A stretch of 64,000 nt of DNA from Chrysemys picta bellii. Taxonomy: Eukaryota; Chordata; Testudines; Emydidae. Below are positions 1-11,265 of the stretch, in pieces. A program made the position numbers and the translations under genes. The notes beneath the pieces were generated by a model. The model ran no database searches. It worked only from the letters and a program-made list of their open reading frames with translations, and was not told the origin of the DNA. How positions within the stretch are numbered: the stretch's first letter is position 1; each line of letters starts with the position of its first letter. The DNA lies in the NCBI RefSeq assembly GCF_011386835.1, contig NC_088791.1, positions 55,261,498-55,325,497 of the forward strand, given 5' to 3'.

Positions 1-237
1 CGTGCGAAACGGCCGCTCGGGATCTCCCCCTCCCTCCCAGGTTTGAGAGCCTGGGAGGGAGGGCGAGTAGCGGCGCGCGAATCAGCTGTTTTGCGCGCCG
101 TGGCAGCAGCAGCGGAGGTGAGCTAGGGTGGCCGGGGCACATTTTTAGGGGCGGCATTCTGGCACCGGCCATGCCGCCCCTAAAAATGTGCCGCCCCAAG
201 CACCAGCTTGTTTTGCTAGTGCCTAGAGCCGGCCCTG
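1..237. mobile_element. Hairpin-rich non-autonomous hAT-like element, cut by window start
   Basis: The right end reads GAGCCGGCCCTG, the same terminus as the hAT-like element at 44583-44798, so I read this as the right part of a related element whose left end lies outside the window. It is a string of inverted repeats. Arms 28-41 and 50-63 are 14 bp and perfect. A GC arm CGGCGCGC pairs near 73-80 and 100-107. Arms 136-157 and 171-192 are 22 bp and perfect around a 13-nt loop. No coding capacity. The class is inferred from the terminus only. Confidence 0.5.
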
Positions 238-1015
238 AGGGTAAACTTCCCACAACTGCCCCTGTAGCTCACTAGCTCTCTCCAATCATTGATTTGCTGA
301 TCAGTCAACAGGTGATTAAATATCTCCTTGGCATAGACAGCTGGGTTTCCACCATAGGCCAGAAAAGCTGCTCCCTCTTGCACTCAAAGATTTCCAGCAG
401 ATTAACATCCTCGAAGGCTTCCTCGGCTTGGACTAGCATTAAACCCAGCACCGGTAACAGGACTCCCTTGTCTGAGTGTCCTAACACGGGCACCCCAACT
501 TGACCCCAAAACTTTTTTCTTATTTTTTTCAGTGAATTAAATCTGAAATATTTGCCATAGTGTGTCCGTAAACTAGTAACCGGGTGTGCAGCAGGCTAGT
601 GTGCAGAGATGAAATAAAGGCTTACCAAGTAGATAAGAGTAACGACATGGGGTCTTGCCATGAGGTAGAATGTAGAAGAGTAGATTCTTGTCTTTCTTTC
701 CATGGACTCAAAATGACGTGCTTTTTCATTATCTTGGCAGGACTTTCCACCTTGGCTAGGCTGAGGCCCCACACTAAGTCTCTTGGGGAGAGGATTGTGA
801 TCCTGTGGGGGAAAAGGCAAAGGTTCAGGAGTGACCTGCTGTAAGAAATGCACAGTGACTTTGGACACAGGTTGGATCAGACCTTGCATCTCAGAAGGAG
901 GAGGAGGAGCAGGATAGGGAGATGGAGTGGGATAAACAGGAGAGGGAAAATAAAGTGAAGCATCAGAGGAAGATGAGGGAGCTGGACTGACAGCAACAGA
1001 GAGGGCTGTTTGAGC
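238..1015 (-). other. Unassigned region; weak minus-strand Pro-rich coding-like remnant
   Basis: No intact gene. On the minus strand, 596-985 reads as a Ser-rich then Pro-rich stretch (a PYPAPPPP-like run). A second minus-strand open stretch lies at 305-493. A Pro-rich segment of this kind occurs in retroviral Gag proteins, but I see no nucleocapsid knuckle, protease or LTR nearby, so this is only a possibility. It could equally be non-coding flank of the hAT remnant that follows. Confidence 0.2.
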
Positions 1016-1019
1016 AGCT

Positions 1020-1947
1020 GCTCACCCTGATGGCCATTCTGCATTGGAGTGTTGCTCTTTTAAGACTTCTGAAAGCATGTTTCACACCTCGTCCCTCTCA
1101 GATTTTAGAAGGCACTTCAGATTCTTAAACCTTGGTCAAGTGCTGTAGCTATCTTTAGAAATCTCACATTGGTGCCTTCTTTGGGCTTTGTCAAATCTGC
1201 AGCGAAAGTGTTTTTAAAAAAAACAACATGTGCTGGGTTATCATCCAAAACTGCTATAACATGAAATATATGACAGAATGCAGGTAAAACAGAACAGGAG
1301 ACATACAATTCTTCCCCAAGGAGTTCAGTCACAAATTTAATTAACACATTTTTTTTTAACGACTGTCATCGGGATGGAAGCATGTCCTCTGTAATGGTGG
1401 CCGAAGCATGAATACCTTGCAATGTCATCTACAAAAGCTCCATGCGAACGCCTGTTCTCACTTTCAGGTGGAATTGTAAATAAAAAGCAGGCAGCATTAT
1501 CTCCTGTAAATATAAACAAACTTGTTTCTCTTTGCGATTGGCTGAACAAGAAGTAGGACTGAGTGAACTTGTAGGGTCTAAAGTTTTACATTGTTTTGTT
1601 TTTGAGTGCAGTTATGTAACAAAAAACAATCTACATTTGTAAGTTGGACTTTCATGATAAAGAGATTGCACTACGGTACTTGTATGAGGTGAATTGAAAA
1701 ATACTATTTCTTTTGTTTATTGTTTTTAGAGTGCAAATATTTGTAAACAAACATAATATAAAGTGAGCACTCTACACTTCGTATTGTAACTGAAATCAAT
1801 ATATTTGAAAATGTAGAAAAACATCCAAAATATTTAATAAATTTCAATTGGTATTCTATTGTTTAACAGTGCGATTAAAACTGTGATTAATCATGATTAA
1901 TTTTTTTTAGTTATGAGTGAGTTAATGGCGATTAATCAACAGCCCTA
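1020..1947 (-). mobile_element. Decayed hAT-family DNA transposon (3' half)
   Basis: The right edge (about 1938-1947) is AGGGCTGTTGATTAATCG read on the minus strand, a terminal motif of a common reptilian hAT group. It is followed by AT-rich subterminal sequence with repeated ATTAATCG-like words (1870-1940). Going left, the minus strand enters a transposase remnant. The left terminus is not found near 1020, so the copy is truncated. No target duplication can be defined. Confidence 0.55.
1040..1347 (-). pseudogene. hAT transposase C-terminal fragment, frameshifted
   Basis: On the minus strand this encodes a segment ending in FLKIATALD, matching the ATALDPRFK-type motif conserved in hAT/ZBED transposases before the dimerisation region. 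Right after ALD the reading moves to another frame. There NLKCLLKSERDEV continues the motif and soon meets a stop. The N-terminal BED finger and most of the RNase H-like catalytic core are absent. The product would have cut and rejoined DNA at the element ends; this copy cannot be functional. The family call rests on one motif plus the neighbouring terminus. Confidence 0.5.
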
Positions 1948-2006
1948 ATTGCAGCTCAGTGCTACAGATTAGGCTTTCAAGCCCACTCTATTCCCTAGGC
2001 TTGAGA

Positions 2007-2415
2007 CATAGGCGCCGGCTTCCTCTGGGCTTGGAGGGTGCTCAATCCCCTGCTTCGCCCCAGATCCCACTCCCACCCCACCCCTTCTCCCAAGTTCTCA
2101 CCCGTGGCCCCGTCTCTTCCTGCCATGCCTCTTTCCCACCTCTTCCCACCCAGTTCCACGCCCTCCCCTGAGTGTGTTCCATCCCTGCTCCTCCCCCTTC
2201 CTCCCAGAGCCTCCTGGACTCCACCAGACAGCTGATTGGGGTGGGCGGGAGGCACTGGGAGGGACGGAGGGGAAGGCGCTGATTGGCAGGGCCGCCTGTG
2301 GGCAGGAAGTGCTTGGGGGTGGAGGGAAGCTGGGCTGCCAGTGGCTGCTAAGCACCCACTAATTTTTTTCTGTGGGTGCTCCACCCCTGAAGCACCCACG
2401 GAGTTGGCACCTATG
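2007..2415. mobile_element. Non-autonomous hAT element with 8-bp target duplication
   Basis: The termini are inverted: CATAGGCGCC at 2007 and GGCACCTATG ending at 2415. They are flanked by GCTTGAGA (1999-2006) and GCTGGAGA (2416-2423), 7 of 8 identical, the duplication length of hAT transposons. The interior is GC-rich with CCCTCC/GGAGGG runs and GGGTGCTCC words, and has no coding capacity. The open frames seen here on both strands follow from the base composition. Confidence 0.75.
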
Positions 2416-2423
2416 GCTGGAGA

Positions 2424-5160
2424 GCCCAAGATGCAAACTGACCTTTAACATCCAGGCTGCAAATTTTAGCACACTAGCTCCAGCCCTGCTAACATGAGTC
2501 GCTCTACCAGGGCTGGGAGGCTCACTCTCAGCTGCAGTGTAGACATTGCCTTGATGTTTATCCCAGTATGGCACAATACAGCACGCTGAACTTCCTTAAA
2601 AGCAAAGAGACAGTTTTCTTACTGGGTTGCTCTCCTTGCAGCAAATAACCATAGCGGCATTTATATTTTCCTTGTACTATTTTTTTTTTTAACTTTGACC
2701 TTCATTAGAAAGCACCCTCTGTTGGGATACCTAGAGCTCAAAGGACTATATGTCTCAGTGCAAAGAACTCATGCTTAGAATGAGTGACAGGGCCATGCTG
2801 AAATTAACATATTACATCAGATTGTGTCAGGTTGGGTTGCAAACTCTTCAGAAGACGGGAAGGTGAGCAAAAAGGTCACACTCCTCATGAGCTTGTCCAT
2901 CAGGCTGCAGGAGTATCTCTGAAGAAGTTCAATTCTTCTGCCTAGATATAAAACCATGGTTCCGCATCAGGTCCTACCTTTGCCTCAGAATTCCATTTAC
3001 CCTGAGCAGGGTGTCTGGCTTCATTAAATAATTGCTGTATTATGTTGTTTTGAGAATGGATGCTTGTTTAAACTATAACTGGCCCTTAGCAAAGGTCATA
3101 CAGAGTTCTCTTTCTCTTTTACTCTGTCTTTTATGTTCTGTCAACCAGAAGGACCTGTAGCATGATCTTCTATCCATTAAATTGATTTGACAACGTTCAC
3201 AATTATGCAGATACAATGGGAAAATAACTCCCCTGTTTTACTCAGTGGCATGATGCAAGCAGTGCAGTACTGCATATTCAGCTCCACAGTCTATAAAAGG
3301 AAATGCCCATACAGCCTTGCTGTCATATTTCACAAAAGAGCAGGAACCAAGGATGGTGTGGCCTCCATTTCCATTCAGAGTCAGTATAATGGCATTACAG
3401 CTGAAGTGGAAGGATGCATTTGCCTTCGCTTCGTGCTTCAGTATGCTGTCAAAATGACAGAATGACTAGCATCCCCCCCTTGGAAAATGACCTATTTTAT
3501 TAACCCTCTTGCTTGAGAACCAACAGGATTTCCTTGTGTTAGACACTAGTACAGATTGTGTCACTGCCTAGTGATAGGCATCTTCTCCAGACTTTGCCTT
3601 TGAACAAGCAAGAAGGTGAGAAGGCTTGATAGTCTTTGCTTTATGCACCACATTTTCCTCTGCACTATTGGACTAGTGACCAGCACTCAGAGGCTTTAAG
3701 GCCCAGATACTCAAAGGTATTGAGGTGCCTATTCCTACTGAACTCAATGGGAACTAGGCACCATAATGCCTTTGAGACTCTGGGCTTAAATGTCAAGCTT
3801 TTCTTTTTAAGGGCACCACTTTCTCTTATGGAAACTGAGACAGCCAGCATGCATGGGGGCAGGGGGGGCCCCACGGGAATAGACATATGTGCCATGCTTC
3901 ATAGCACTATGAACAATTATAGGTTATCACCAAAATGCCAACCAGTTCTCTTGAAAGATACTGTCTCTTTACTATGCATCCCACAGACCCACTATTGAGC
4001 CCTAGATAAAATACTGCTTTTTCATAATTTTTCCTTTTTTTTTAAACAAAAGCGTGCTGTCTTTCAATTAACATAGTAATGAACTATTGTCACCTGTTAC
4101 CCTGCTAATCCTGAGCTGGTGTGAAATTACTTTATAATAAACACTATGGAGTTCTGACTTTCAATTAATTTTTCACATGCTGTGCTAAATCAGATTAATG
4201 GTACCCCACCCTTTTGACCACAGACATAATTCCTTCCTTTTAATGAAAGAGAGGATTAATTTATATGAAGCATATCTATACACATTTGAAAATAAATGTA
4301 AAGATAGACTTTGTGCCATATTTGCATTGCTTGCTGTGTCAGGTTGAACACTGCCTCATGGAGATTGTTAATTTTTGTGTTCACTGAGGTGTTGAAGGAT
4401 ATTGCTAGATTTATTTTAAAAAAATTCACTAAATGCCTACAACTAAGAATGTGCAAAAAAAAAAAATACACTCACCAGAACACTAAGAGATTGGTGCCTT
4501 CCACAGAGGATTATGTTCTACAACATTATGATAAACTGAGAAAAATGTAAACACTGCGAAATGAAAACCAATCATCATTAATTTACTAAATTGACTGTCA
4601 TCCACCTTGGATGTACATTTTCACAACCTGACTGAATATTATAGAGGCAGCTGATTTTTTTCTTTCATGACTGTTAACTTGGTGAAGATGGTTGATAACT
4701 GGAGCAAACTAAGGTCTCAAATCTAGCTAATGAACACAGCCTAATTATATTGAGTATGATAGTTTTTCTTAAACAACCTCAACCTTCAGCCCTGAAAAGC
4801 CCTCTATGATCCACTCTGGCCCTTATTAACTGCAAAGATGTAGTAGAAGATTAATGTGTAATCTTCAATTTATGTGATCAAAAGTAGTATAATACAAGCT
4901 AATGGTGGCCCTTGCTGTGTTTCACTGGGGCTTAGTTTCTAAACCTGAAACTGCAGAAGCATTGCAGACATGAGTTTTCTCTTTGACAAAAAATTGATAG
5001 AGGTGACAGTGTTCCACTATCTGGTATGTATTTGCAAACACAGACTTCAAACCTACATATGCTTAACTTTACTCATGTGAGCTGTCTCATTGTTTTCAGT
5101 GGAACTAGTCATGCACAGATAAGCACATGCATAAGTATTTGCAGAAGCAGGGTCTATACT
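2424..5160. other. Intergenic, mostly AT-rich, no gene seen
   Basis: 2424-2560 resembles part of a foldback element ending in a GTGTAGACA-type word. Apart from the palindromic repeat at 3697-3788 I recognise nothing else. The longest open stretch (3187-3465, 92 codons, plus strand) has no motif I know and no supporting context. Short poly-A/T runs occur near 2679, 4037 and 4456. Confidence 0.6.
3697..3788. repeat. Short palindromic MITE-like repeat
   Basis: TAAGGCCCAGATACTCAAAG at the left is matched in inverted orientation by CTTTGAGACTCTGGGCTTA at the right. The inner arms GAGGTGCCTA and TAGGCACC also pair. The unit folds back almost completely over 92 bp and is coding-free. Very similar phrases recur at 28320-29160 and 56862-56885, which marks it as an interspersed family. 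Confidence 0.6.
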
Positions 5161-5167
5161 ACTAACG

Positions 5168-6290
5168 TAGGGTTACCATTCGTCCGGATTTACCCGGACA
5201 TGTCCTCCTTTTTGTTCTAAAAATAGCGTCCGGGGGAATTTGTAAAGCACTCAAAATGTCCGGGATTTCCCCCCTCCCCTGGCAGAGCAGAGCGAGCAGC
5301 TGGGAGGGCTGCAGGAAAGTCCAGGGCTGGACTCCGGAGCAGCTGTAGAGGAGCCGGATCTGCCCTGCATTCTGAGCCGGCAGCTCTCCCCTGCAGCCCG
5401 GTCCAGCAGCACTGTGCAGGGCCAGGGACCGGGTTTTGTTGTGCTGGGGAGCGCAGCCACGTGTCCGGCTCGGCTCGCACAGAGCCCAACACCCTGTTCT
5501 GAGCAGCAGGGTAAGGGGGCCAGGGGGGCAGGAGAAGGGGCAGGGAGGTTCTGGAGGGGGCAGTCAAGAAACGGGGGGGGGGCTTTTTGGGGGGAGTGGA
5601 GAAAGTTTTGGGCAGTCAGGGTACAGGTAGGGGGTAGGGTCCTGGGGGGGCAGTTGGGGGGGATCTTAGGAGGGGGCAGTTAGGGGACAAGGAACAGGGA
5701 GTCTTAGGTAGGGGGTGGGGTTCTGGAGGGCAGTTAGGAGCAGGGGTCCCAGGAGGGGGCAGTCAGGGGACAAGGAGCGGGAGGGTGGGGGGCTGGGAGT
5801 TCTGGGGGGGAGCTGTCAGGGGGCAGGAGTGGGGAGAGGGATCGGAGCAGTCAGGGGACAGGGAGCAGAGGGGTTTAGATGGGTTGGGAGTTCTGGGGGG
5901 GGGGCTGTCAGGGGGCAGGAGTGCGGAGAGGGATCGGAGCAGTCAGGGGACAGGGAGCAGAGGGGTTTAGATGGGTTGGGAGTTCTGGGGGGGCTGTCAG
6001 GGGGTGGGGAGTGGTTGGATGGGGCGTGGGAGTCCCAGGGGTCTGTCTGGGGGTGGGGGTGTGGATAAGGGTTGGGGCAGTCAGGGGACAAGAGGCAGGG
6101 AGGCTTAGATAGGGAGTGGAGTCCTGGGGGGCAGTTAGGGGCAGGGGTCCCAGGAGGGGGCAGTCAGGGGACAAGGAATGGGGGGAGGGTTGGGGGTTCT
6201 GGGGGGGGCGGGAAGTGGGAGGGGCAGGGGCGGGGCTAGGGCGGGGCTCCTCCCATCCTCTTTTTTGCTTGCTGAAATATGGTAACCCTA
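5168..6290. mobile_element. 1.1-kb non-autonomous DNA transposon with TAGGGTTACCAT ends
   Basis: The left end TAGGGTTACCAT (5168) is the inverse of the right end ATGGTAACCCTA (to 6290). ACTAACG flanks both sides (5161-5167 and 6291-6297), a clean 7-bp target duplication. The left arm holds repeated GTCCGG words. The interior is filled by a G-rich minisatellite. No transposase is encoded, so the element must have been moved by another element's enzyme. A hAT-type enzyme is likely from the duplication length, but the class is inferred. Confidence 0.8.
5510..6235 (+). repeat. G-rich minisatellite, units of about 90 bp and variants
   Basis: The tandem array is built from phrases such as GGCAGTCAGGGGACA, GGGGTTTAGATGGG and GGGAGTTCTGGGGGG. 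The phrase ATCGGAGCAG recurs at 5841 and 5933, giving a 92-bp period in the cleanest part. Other units are shorter or diverged. The plus strand is dense in runs of three to ten G. The long open frames here on both strands are by-products of the repeat, not genes. Confidence 0.8.
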
Positions 6291-6299
6291 ACTAACGAC

Positions 6300-6570
6300 C
6301 CTTTTAATAACAATAAGGATCCAAAACAATTGGGCCACAGCAATTCATTGTTGAAATACTACTTCATAGTTATATAGTATCCAAAGTGCTGGACCCAAGT
6401 TGCAGTATCTGTGAGTGCAACTGATGCTAATTACATACACACAATCTAGTGACAGTACCGTATATATAATTCATGTCTGCAAGAAGCATTTGTGTAATGT
6501 TGCTAAAGCTAAATGTTGTGCCATGTCCCACTTCAGAGAGGGCTGCATTTCAGTGGGAGTCAGTTGTTTT
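6300..6570. other. Intergenic, nothing recognised
   Basis: AT-rich flank of the preceding element with no repeat or coding motif that I recognise. Confidence 0.5.
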
Positions 6571-6576
6571 TATAAG

Positions 6577-6650
6577 ACCCCGGTGCCCCTTTACCTCGGG
6601 GTTCTGTCCCAGCAGTACTCCCACACTCTTGGTCTCTTAAGAGAGTGGTG
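6577..6650 (-). repeat. Inverted fragment of the LTR at 6882-7553
   Basis: GACCCCGGTGCCCCTTTACC onward to about 6632 is the exact reverse complement of the LTR segment near 7377-7431. Similarity then fades through a CTTGGTCTC word to about 6650. It is a second, opposite-strand piece of the same LTR family about 250 bp upstream of the complete solo LTR. Confidence 0.65.
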
Positions 6651-6881
6651 CATTGTTGTACTCTGCTCCTGCCCCCAAGGAACTATGGAAGACACTGTGC
6701 TTCCCTGCTGCAAAATGCCTCCTGGAGCTCCCACTGGTATGGATGTTATCCTTACTACATAGGCCCCTTTGGTAAAAACTCCCTGTATATTCCACACACT
6801 CAAAGGATGGCATTTCTCCTCAAGGACTTGGTTAAATACAGTCTCCTTAGTGAAAAATACCAAATTATGCTTAAAGTCAAG

Positions 6882-7553
6882 TGTAGCGGGGTGGTCACCC
6901 CACTTTGGCCCTGAAGGGGTTAAAAACAGCCCTGGGAAAGGGCTGCCTTGGGGAGCCAATAGGCAAAGGCTGGGAGCCACCAATCAGGGCCAGGCTAGTC
7001 CCTATAAAAGAGCTGCAGGGCCAGAAGGCAGAGGAGTCTTACTCTAGCCCTTGAGGGAAAAGGGCTGGCTGCCTGGGAGCAAGGTACCTGAGGTGGGGCA
7101 GTGCTGGGGAAGGGCAAAGGGAGCTAGGGAGCTCCAGCCTGGTAAACCCTCAGGTTGCAGGCCTTGGTAAAGGCCTACAAAAGGTACTGGGGTTGCAGAG
7201 GGACAGCCCAGGGATAGGCAACGGCAGCAGATCCTAACCCTTTGCCAATGATGAGTGGCCATTACAGACTGCAGTTTGCCCCAGTGAGCTGGGGCTAGAT
7301 GATGATTGGCAGTAGCCACTGAGGCAAGGTTGGTTTAGAGGGTTGGGGGTTCCCCTGGGAGGGGAGACCAAGATTGTGGGAGTACTGCTGGGACAGAACC
7401 CCGAGGTAAAGGGGCACCGGGGTCTGGCAGGGATACGGGGGCCCTGAGGCAGGTGAAACACTGGCTTCCAGAGAGTGCTCCAGGCTGGACAAGAGCTAAT
7501 TCCCAGGATGGCCAGCAGGAGGCGCCGTGCCAGTGAGTCTTCGCTTCACTACA
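6882..7553 (+). mobile_element. Solo LTR of an endogenous retroelement (672 bp)
   Basis: The sequence begins TGTAGCGGGGTGG and ends TTCGCTTCACTACA, so it has the inverted TGTAG/CTACA ends of an LTR. It is flanked by TCAAG (6877-6881) and CCAAG (7554-7558), a 5-bp target duplication with one mismatch. It carries CCAAT words and a TATAAAAG box. No primer-binding site, gag or pol follows, so this is a solo LTR left by recombination between two LTRs. I cannot assign the parent element to a genus. Confidence 0.8.
6953..7010 (+). promoter_or_regulatory. LTR core promoter: CCAAT words and TATA box
   Basis: GAGCCAAT ends at 6960, CCAAT lies at 6980-6984 and TATAAAAG at 7003-7010. The order and spacing are typical of an RNA polymerase II LTR promoter directed rightwards. 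Present activity cannot be judged. Confidence 0.6.
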
Positions 7554-7604
7554 CCAAGGTAAAGAAGAAAAACTGTCATCCAGTTTTAGAGGTAGAGCTG
7601 GTTA

Positions 7605-7835
7605 GAAAATGGAAATCCATAATGCCAAGCTCAGGATTGTTAGTGACTCTCTCAAATCAACGCCCATACCATGGCTTTCAGTTTTGGTGGGCATTGCACC
7701 AGCCAACATCAGACGAGACGTTGCTATGGTCTGGGAGTACAACAAGATCCTGACCACTTTAGACCTGCTGATACACCAAGACCTCAATTCACTGCCATTC
7801 TCCTGTCTCAAATCCAGGAAGCTTTTCTGGATATA
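7605..7835 (+). pseudogene. Non-LTR reverse transcriptase C-terminal fragment
   Basis: The plus-strand translation contains a run like LRIVSDSLKSTP, then WLSVLVGIAPANIRR and a later HQDLNS. This resembles the region after the RT domain in several LINE proteins, where LRI.TG.L..TP...L.VL.GI.P..LRR is recurrent. The open frame continues to 7968 without further motifs. There is no YADD box or endonuclease, so it is at most a 5'-truncated, decayed remnant. The solo LTR sits immediately upstream. The match is from pattern memory and is moderate. Confidence 0.4.
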
Positions 7836-7969
7836 CACAACAATGCTATGGCCCTACAGAAAGAAAGCCGGCACTCATTGGCTCAAATCATGGGCTACTT
7901 GTGAGGTCCCAAACAAAAACCTGATTGAAGATCCAGCGAAAGAAGTCCTGCATTCAGACAATGCATAGA

Positions 7970-10820
7970 AAGTATGGAAATTTCCTCCACAAATGGAAAA
8001 TCAAAGAATCATCAAATTGTGACACACTGGTGAGATACAAACCATGCAACACATCATGGACAGCTACCTATTCACTCTTACAATGGTGGCACAAGTGGGG
8101 GTTCATTTAGTTACTTCAGAAGCATTAGAATGGCTTTTGAATTTCTAAATATGATTATAATCCAAGCCCATTGTTTTTTCCAATGCCATACAAAAGAAGA
8201 AGATTACATACCTGTGATTAACGGTCAAATCTCTGTATTATACTATGTGGTTTCTTAACCATATGTATTATCTGGCTTGGACTGATTCCAGCATAATGTT
8301 TTGCAATTTATTTTCAAAAAAAAGTCCAGGAATAGCTGTATAAATAAATAAGCACAAAATAAATAATCACATACACTAAAATAGGTACAAGTTTTCTCTT
8401 TTTATTATTTTTAAATGTTTTATTAAATTTTCATAATAAATTCCACAATAGCAATAATTTTTCACTCAAGCACTACTGACACAGAATACAGCTATGGTAT
8501 ATGTAAAATAGGAACAAAATGCGTTGCTATTTAACTGTGATCTATCAAAAAGGGGAGAGATCATGTGAAATACATCTGTCTGTGTTGCCTGTAATGGCTA
8601 GATGCATTCAGCTACAATAATCCTGTATGTTCTAGCCAGTACATATCAGTCAAGTTCACTTCAGGTGGGAAGGAAGATATTGCAGCCCCAGTCTAGTAAG
8701 CTTATTCAGCACGTACTGCAGACGGGGCCTCTGAGAAAGTGAATAGGGATAGATAGTAGATAACCAGCCCATGTGAAATAAGTCACCAGCTCTCTCCTGC
8801 TCCTTCTTGTATGGCATTGCCTCCTGCTGTCTCGTTAGCAACAGGAGGTGACGCAGAAAACTGCTCTGCTGCTAATGAAGGCATTTTGGGCTAGTGGAGG
8901 AAGCAGAATACTCTGCAGGTTGAAGGGGAGGGTAAAGATCCCCATCTACAACAGGCCTGGGACGTAGGTGAAGATCTCTCTCTGCCTCAGTCTCCTCCCA
9001 CTCCTTTGATCACTTGGGGTCTGCAGGTGAGAGGGGTGACACAGGAATGAACTAAGCCTGCAGGGTGGAGGGAAGAAGGACGGTGATGACTGGTCTCCCT
9101 GTCTGCAGGAGTGCTATGTAGGGAAGTAATGAAACTCTCATTTGAGGCTCAAGCAGTTACCCTTCCTCAGGGCAGCCACTGAATGGAGGGAGGGAGGGTG
9201 TGTGGACCCTGGGGGTGAGCTGAGGAAGGTGCAGAGCTACAGGTGCAGGACTCCTAAATAATATAGCTGGAACTTTGAAAAAGGAAGGAGAAACCACAGC
9301 AATTTCATGGGCTCATGAGTTTTGCTGACGGTGCTTAAAGGCAAGCACATGAATCTCACAAGTCAAGCCAATGCTGCTCAAAGCAACACGGTAATTTGGA
9401 GCATTATTTCCTTGCAGTTCACAGGCAATTTCAAGAGACGTATCTTAAAAATAATCTTCAGATAAGCTGCCTTTGAGAGCTCATGAGGCAATGCTCACAA
9501 AACCATTAAAAAAGAGGATACCAAATGAAGTATCTTTCAGAGTTGCTTATGTACTTGTAAGCCATAAGAAGGCTTTCGCCGATGGTACAGCGGTGAAGAA
9601 AGCAATAAGAGGCTGAGATCATGTATTGCTTATTTTGGGATGTCATTAATGACATGCAACTGGATGCAAATACAGTGGCTAGATGAGTGGAATCATGGTC
9701 AGATGTAAACAAATGGAGACTGAGTTGAATTGTTGTATATTTTTTCTCCAATTTGACAAATCAACATATATGACTGACATGGCTCAGCTGGTGATTTTTC
9801 TGTTCAGGGCTATGAACACAGCAGCACGAAAGCAGACATTTTGATGACCTCACCAATGAAGACGAGAACAAGATGGGCAGGTATCTATCATGCGTTCAAG
9901 AAGTAGGTCATTAAGAAGAAAGTAATGATGATAAAATTGGTTTCTGCACCACCAGCTGGAGGCACCAGCTATGACTAGATACAAAGCTTCACTGCACATA
10001 ATGATCGGTGAGCACTCTGTGGAAAAGTGAATGACTTGAAACATGTTACAGGAGCATTGGTTAAAAAACTGTTAACTCCGTTTGTCAGAGGCCTTCAGCA
10101 TCATCTGTTTCATTGGTTGCTTGATCAACCTGCTGCAGCCTGTAATGATCTGATCCTGCACAAGGGAGGAGGCTGAGGAAAGGTATAGTTTAGCTAAGGT
10201 TTTTCTATCTTTTACCTGAGGTCTGAATAGTCTTGAAACCAAGACATGAAAAACATATGACACACCTTCTCACAAGGAGAGGTTGCTGTTGACTTCTTAT
10301 TCCTGACCAACCTTGTTAACAGAAAATTAACATAAAATATGCAGGGCCAATTAAAGAGCATTACACACCTGATAAATGTGAGTTCATTCAAAGTGAAGCT
10401 GGGTATGTGGATAGCTCAAAGAAAAAGAAAACTTTCCAGCACTTTCCAGTCATGAAAATAACCTTGAAGTGTGAAGAGTAAAATGAACATGGTTAAGGAC
10501 CACTGTTTCATACAGATCTGTATGCTGGTCACTTAAAAAAATTGAACACTTAGGTTCAGTGAGGATGTCAGTTTCTCTTTCTTCCAACCCTTTTATGATA
10601 GCTGATGTTAGTGAGCAGGCTGCAGTACATTAGACATGTAAACCACTCTCCCGTTGAAAGCCAGGATACAGTATATTGGGATTTTGGTAGACAAACCAAA
10701 GTGCACAATACAAGTGCAAGTTGGGTTCTGATCTATGGTAAACATTAGTTCCAGTTTGTATTCTCCTACATGAAAACCATCAAATCTAAGTACCAAGAGT
10801 AACAACCTCCTGGACAATTG
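7970..10820. other. Intergenic, no gene seen
   Basis: Mostly AT-rich, probably old, low-copy sequence. Open stretches (for example minus strand 9506-9751 and 9850-10044) show no motif and no codon pattern that I trust. An AT-rich segment lies at 8380-8460 and a purine-rich segment at 8880-9240. Confidence 0.55.
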
Positions 10821-10828
10821 CATTAGGA

Positions 10829-11257
10829 CAGGGGTGGCCAACCTGTGGCTCCGGAGCCACAGGCGGCTCTTCAGAAGTTAATATGCGGCTCCTTATATAG
10901 GCACCGACTCTGGGGCTGGAGTTACAGGTGCCAACTTTCCAATGTGCCGGAGGGTGCTCACTGCTCAACCCCTGGCTCTGCCCCCACTCCACCCCTTCCT
11001 GCCCTCTCCCCGGAGCCTACCGTGCCCTCACTCCTCCTCCTCCCTCCCCAGAGCCTCATGTATGCCACAAAACAGCTGATCGGGAGGTGTGGGGAGGGAG
11101 GAGGAGGCACTGATCGGCGGGTCTGCTGGTGGGTGGGAGGTGCTGGGAGGAGGGCAGGGGGGAGCTGATTAGGGGCTGCTGACTTATTACCGTGGTTCTT
11201 TGGCAATGTACATTGGTAAATCTTGGCTCCTTCTCAGGCTCAGGTTGGCCACCCCTG
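10829..11257. mobile_element. Non-autonomous hAT element with 8-bp target duplication
   Basis: The left terminus CAGGGGTGGCCAACCTG is the exact inverse of the right terminus CAGGTTGGCCACCCCTG. They are flanked by CATTAGGA (10821-10828) and CATTAGGG (11258-11265), 7 of 8 identical. Both 8-bp duplication and CAGGGGTG-type ends fit hAT. The GC-rich interior contains GTGCCAAC and GGGTGCTC words shared with the element at 2007-2415, which suggests a common core. No coding capacity. Confidence 0.82.
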
Positions 11258-11265
11258 CATTAGGG

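Noticed and set aside
1995..2574. Multiple open frames on both strands, up to 144 codons
   Set aside because: They lie in a GC-rich non-autonomous hAT element with defined ends and target duplication. There is no protein motif.
5414..6174. Several long overlapping open frames on both strands rich in Gly/Arg or Pro/Ser
   Set aside because: They are the three-frame reading of a G-rich minisatellite; repeats without stops give open frames with no coding meaning.
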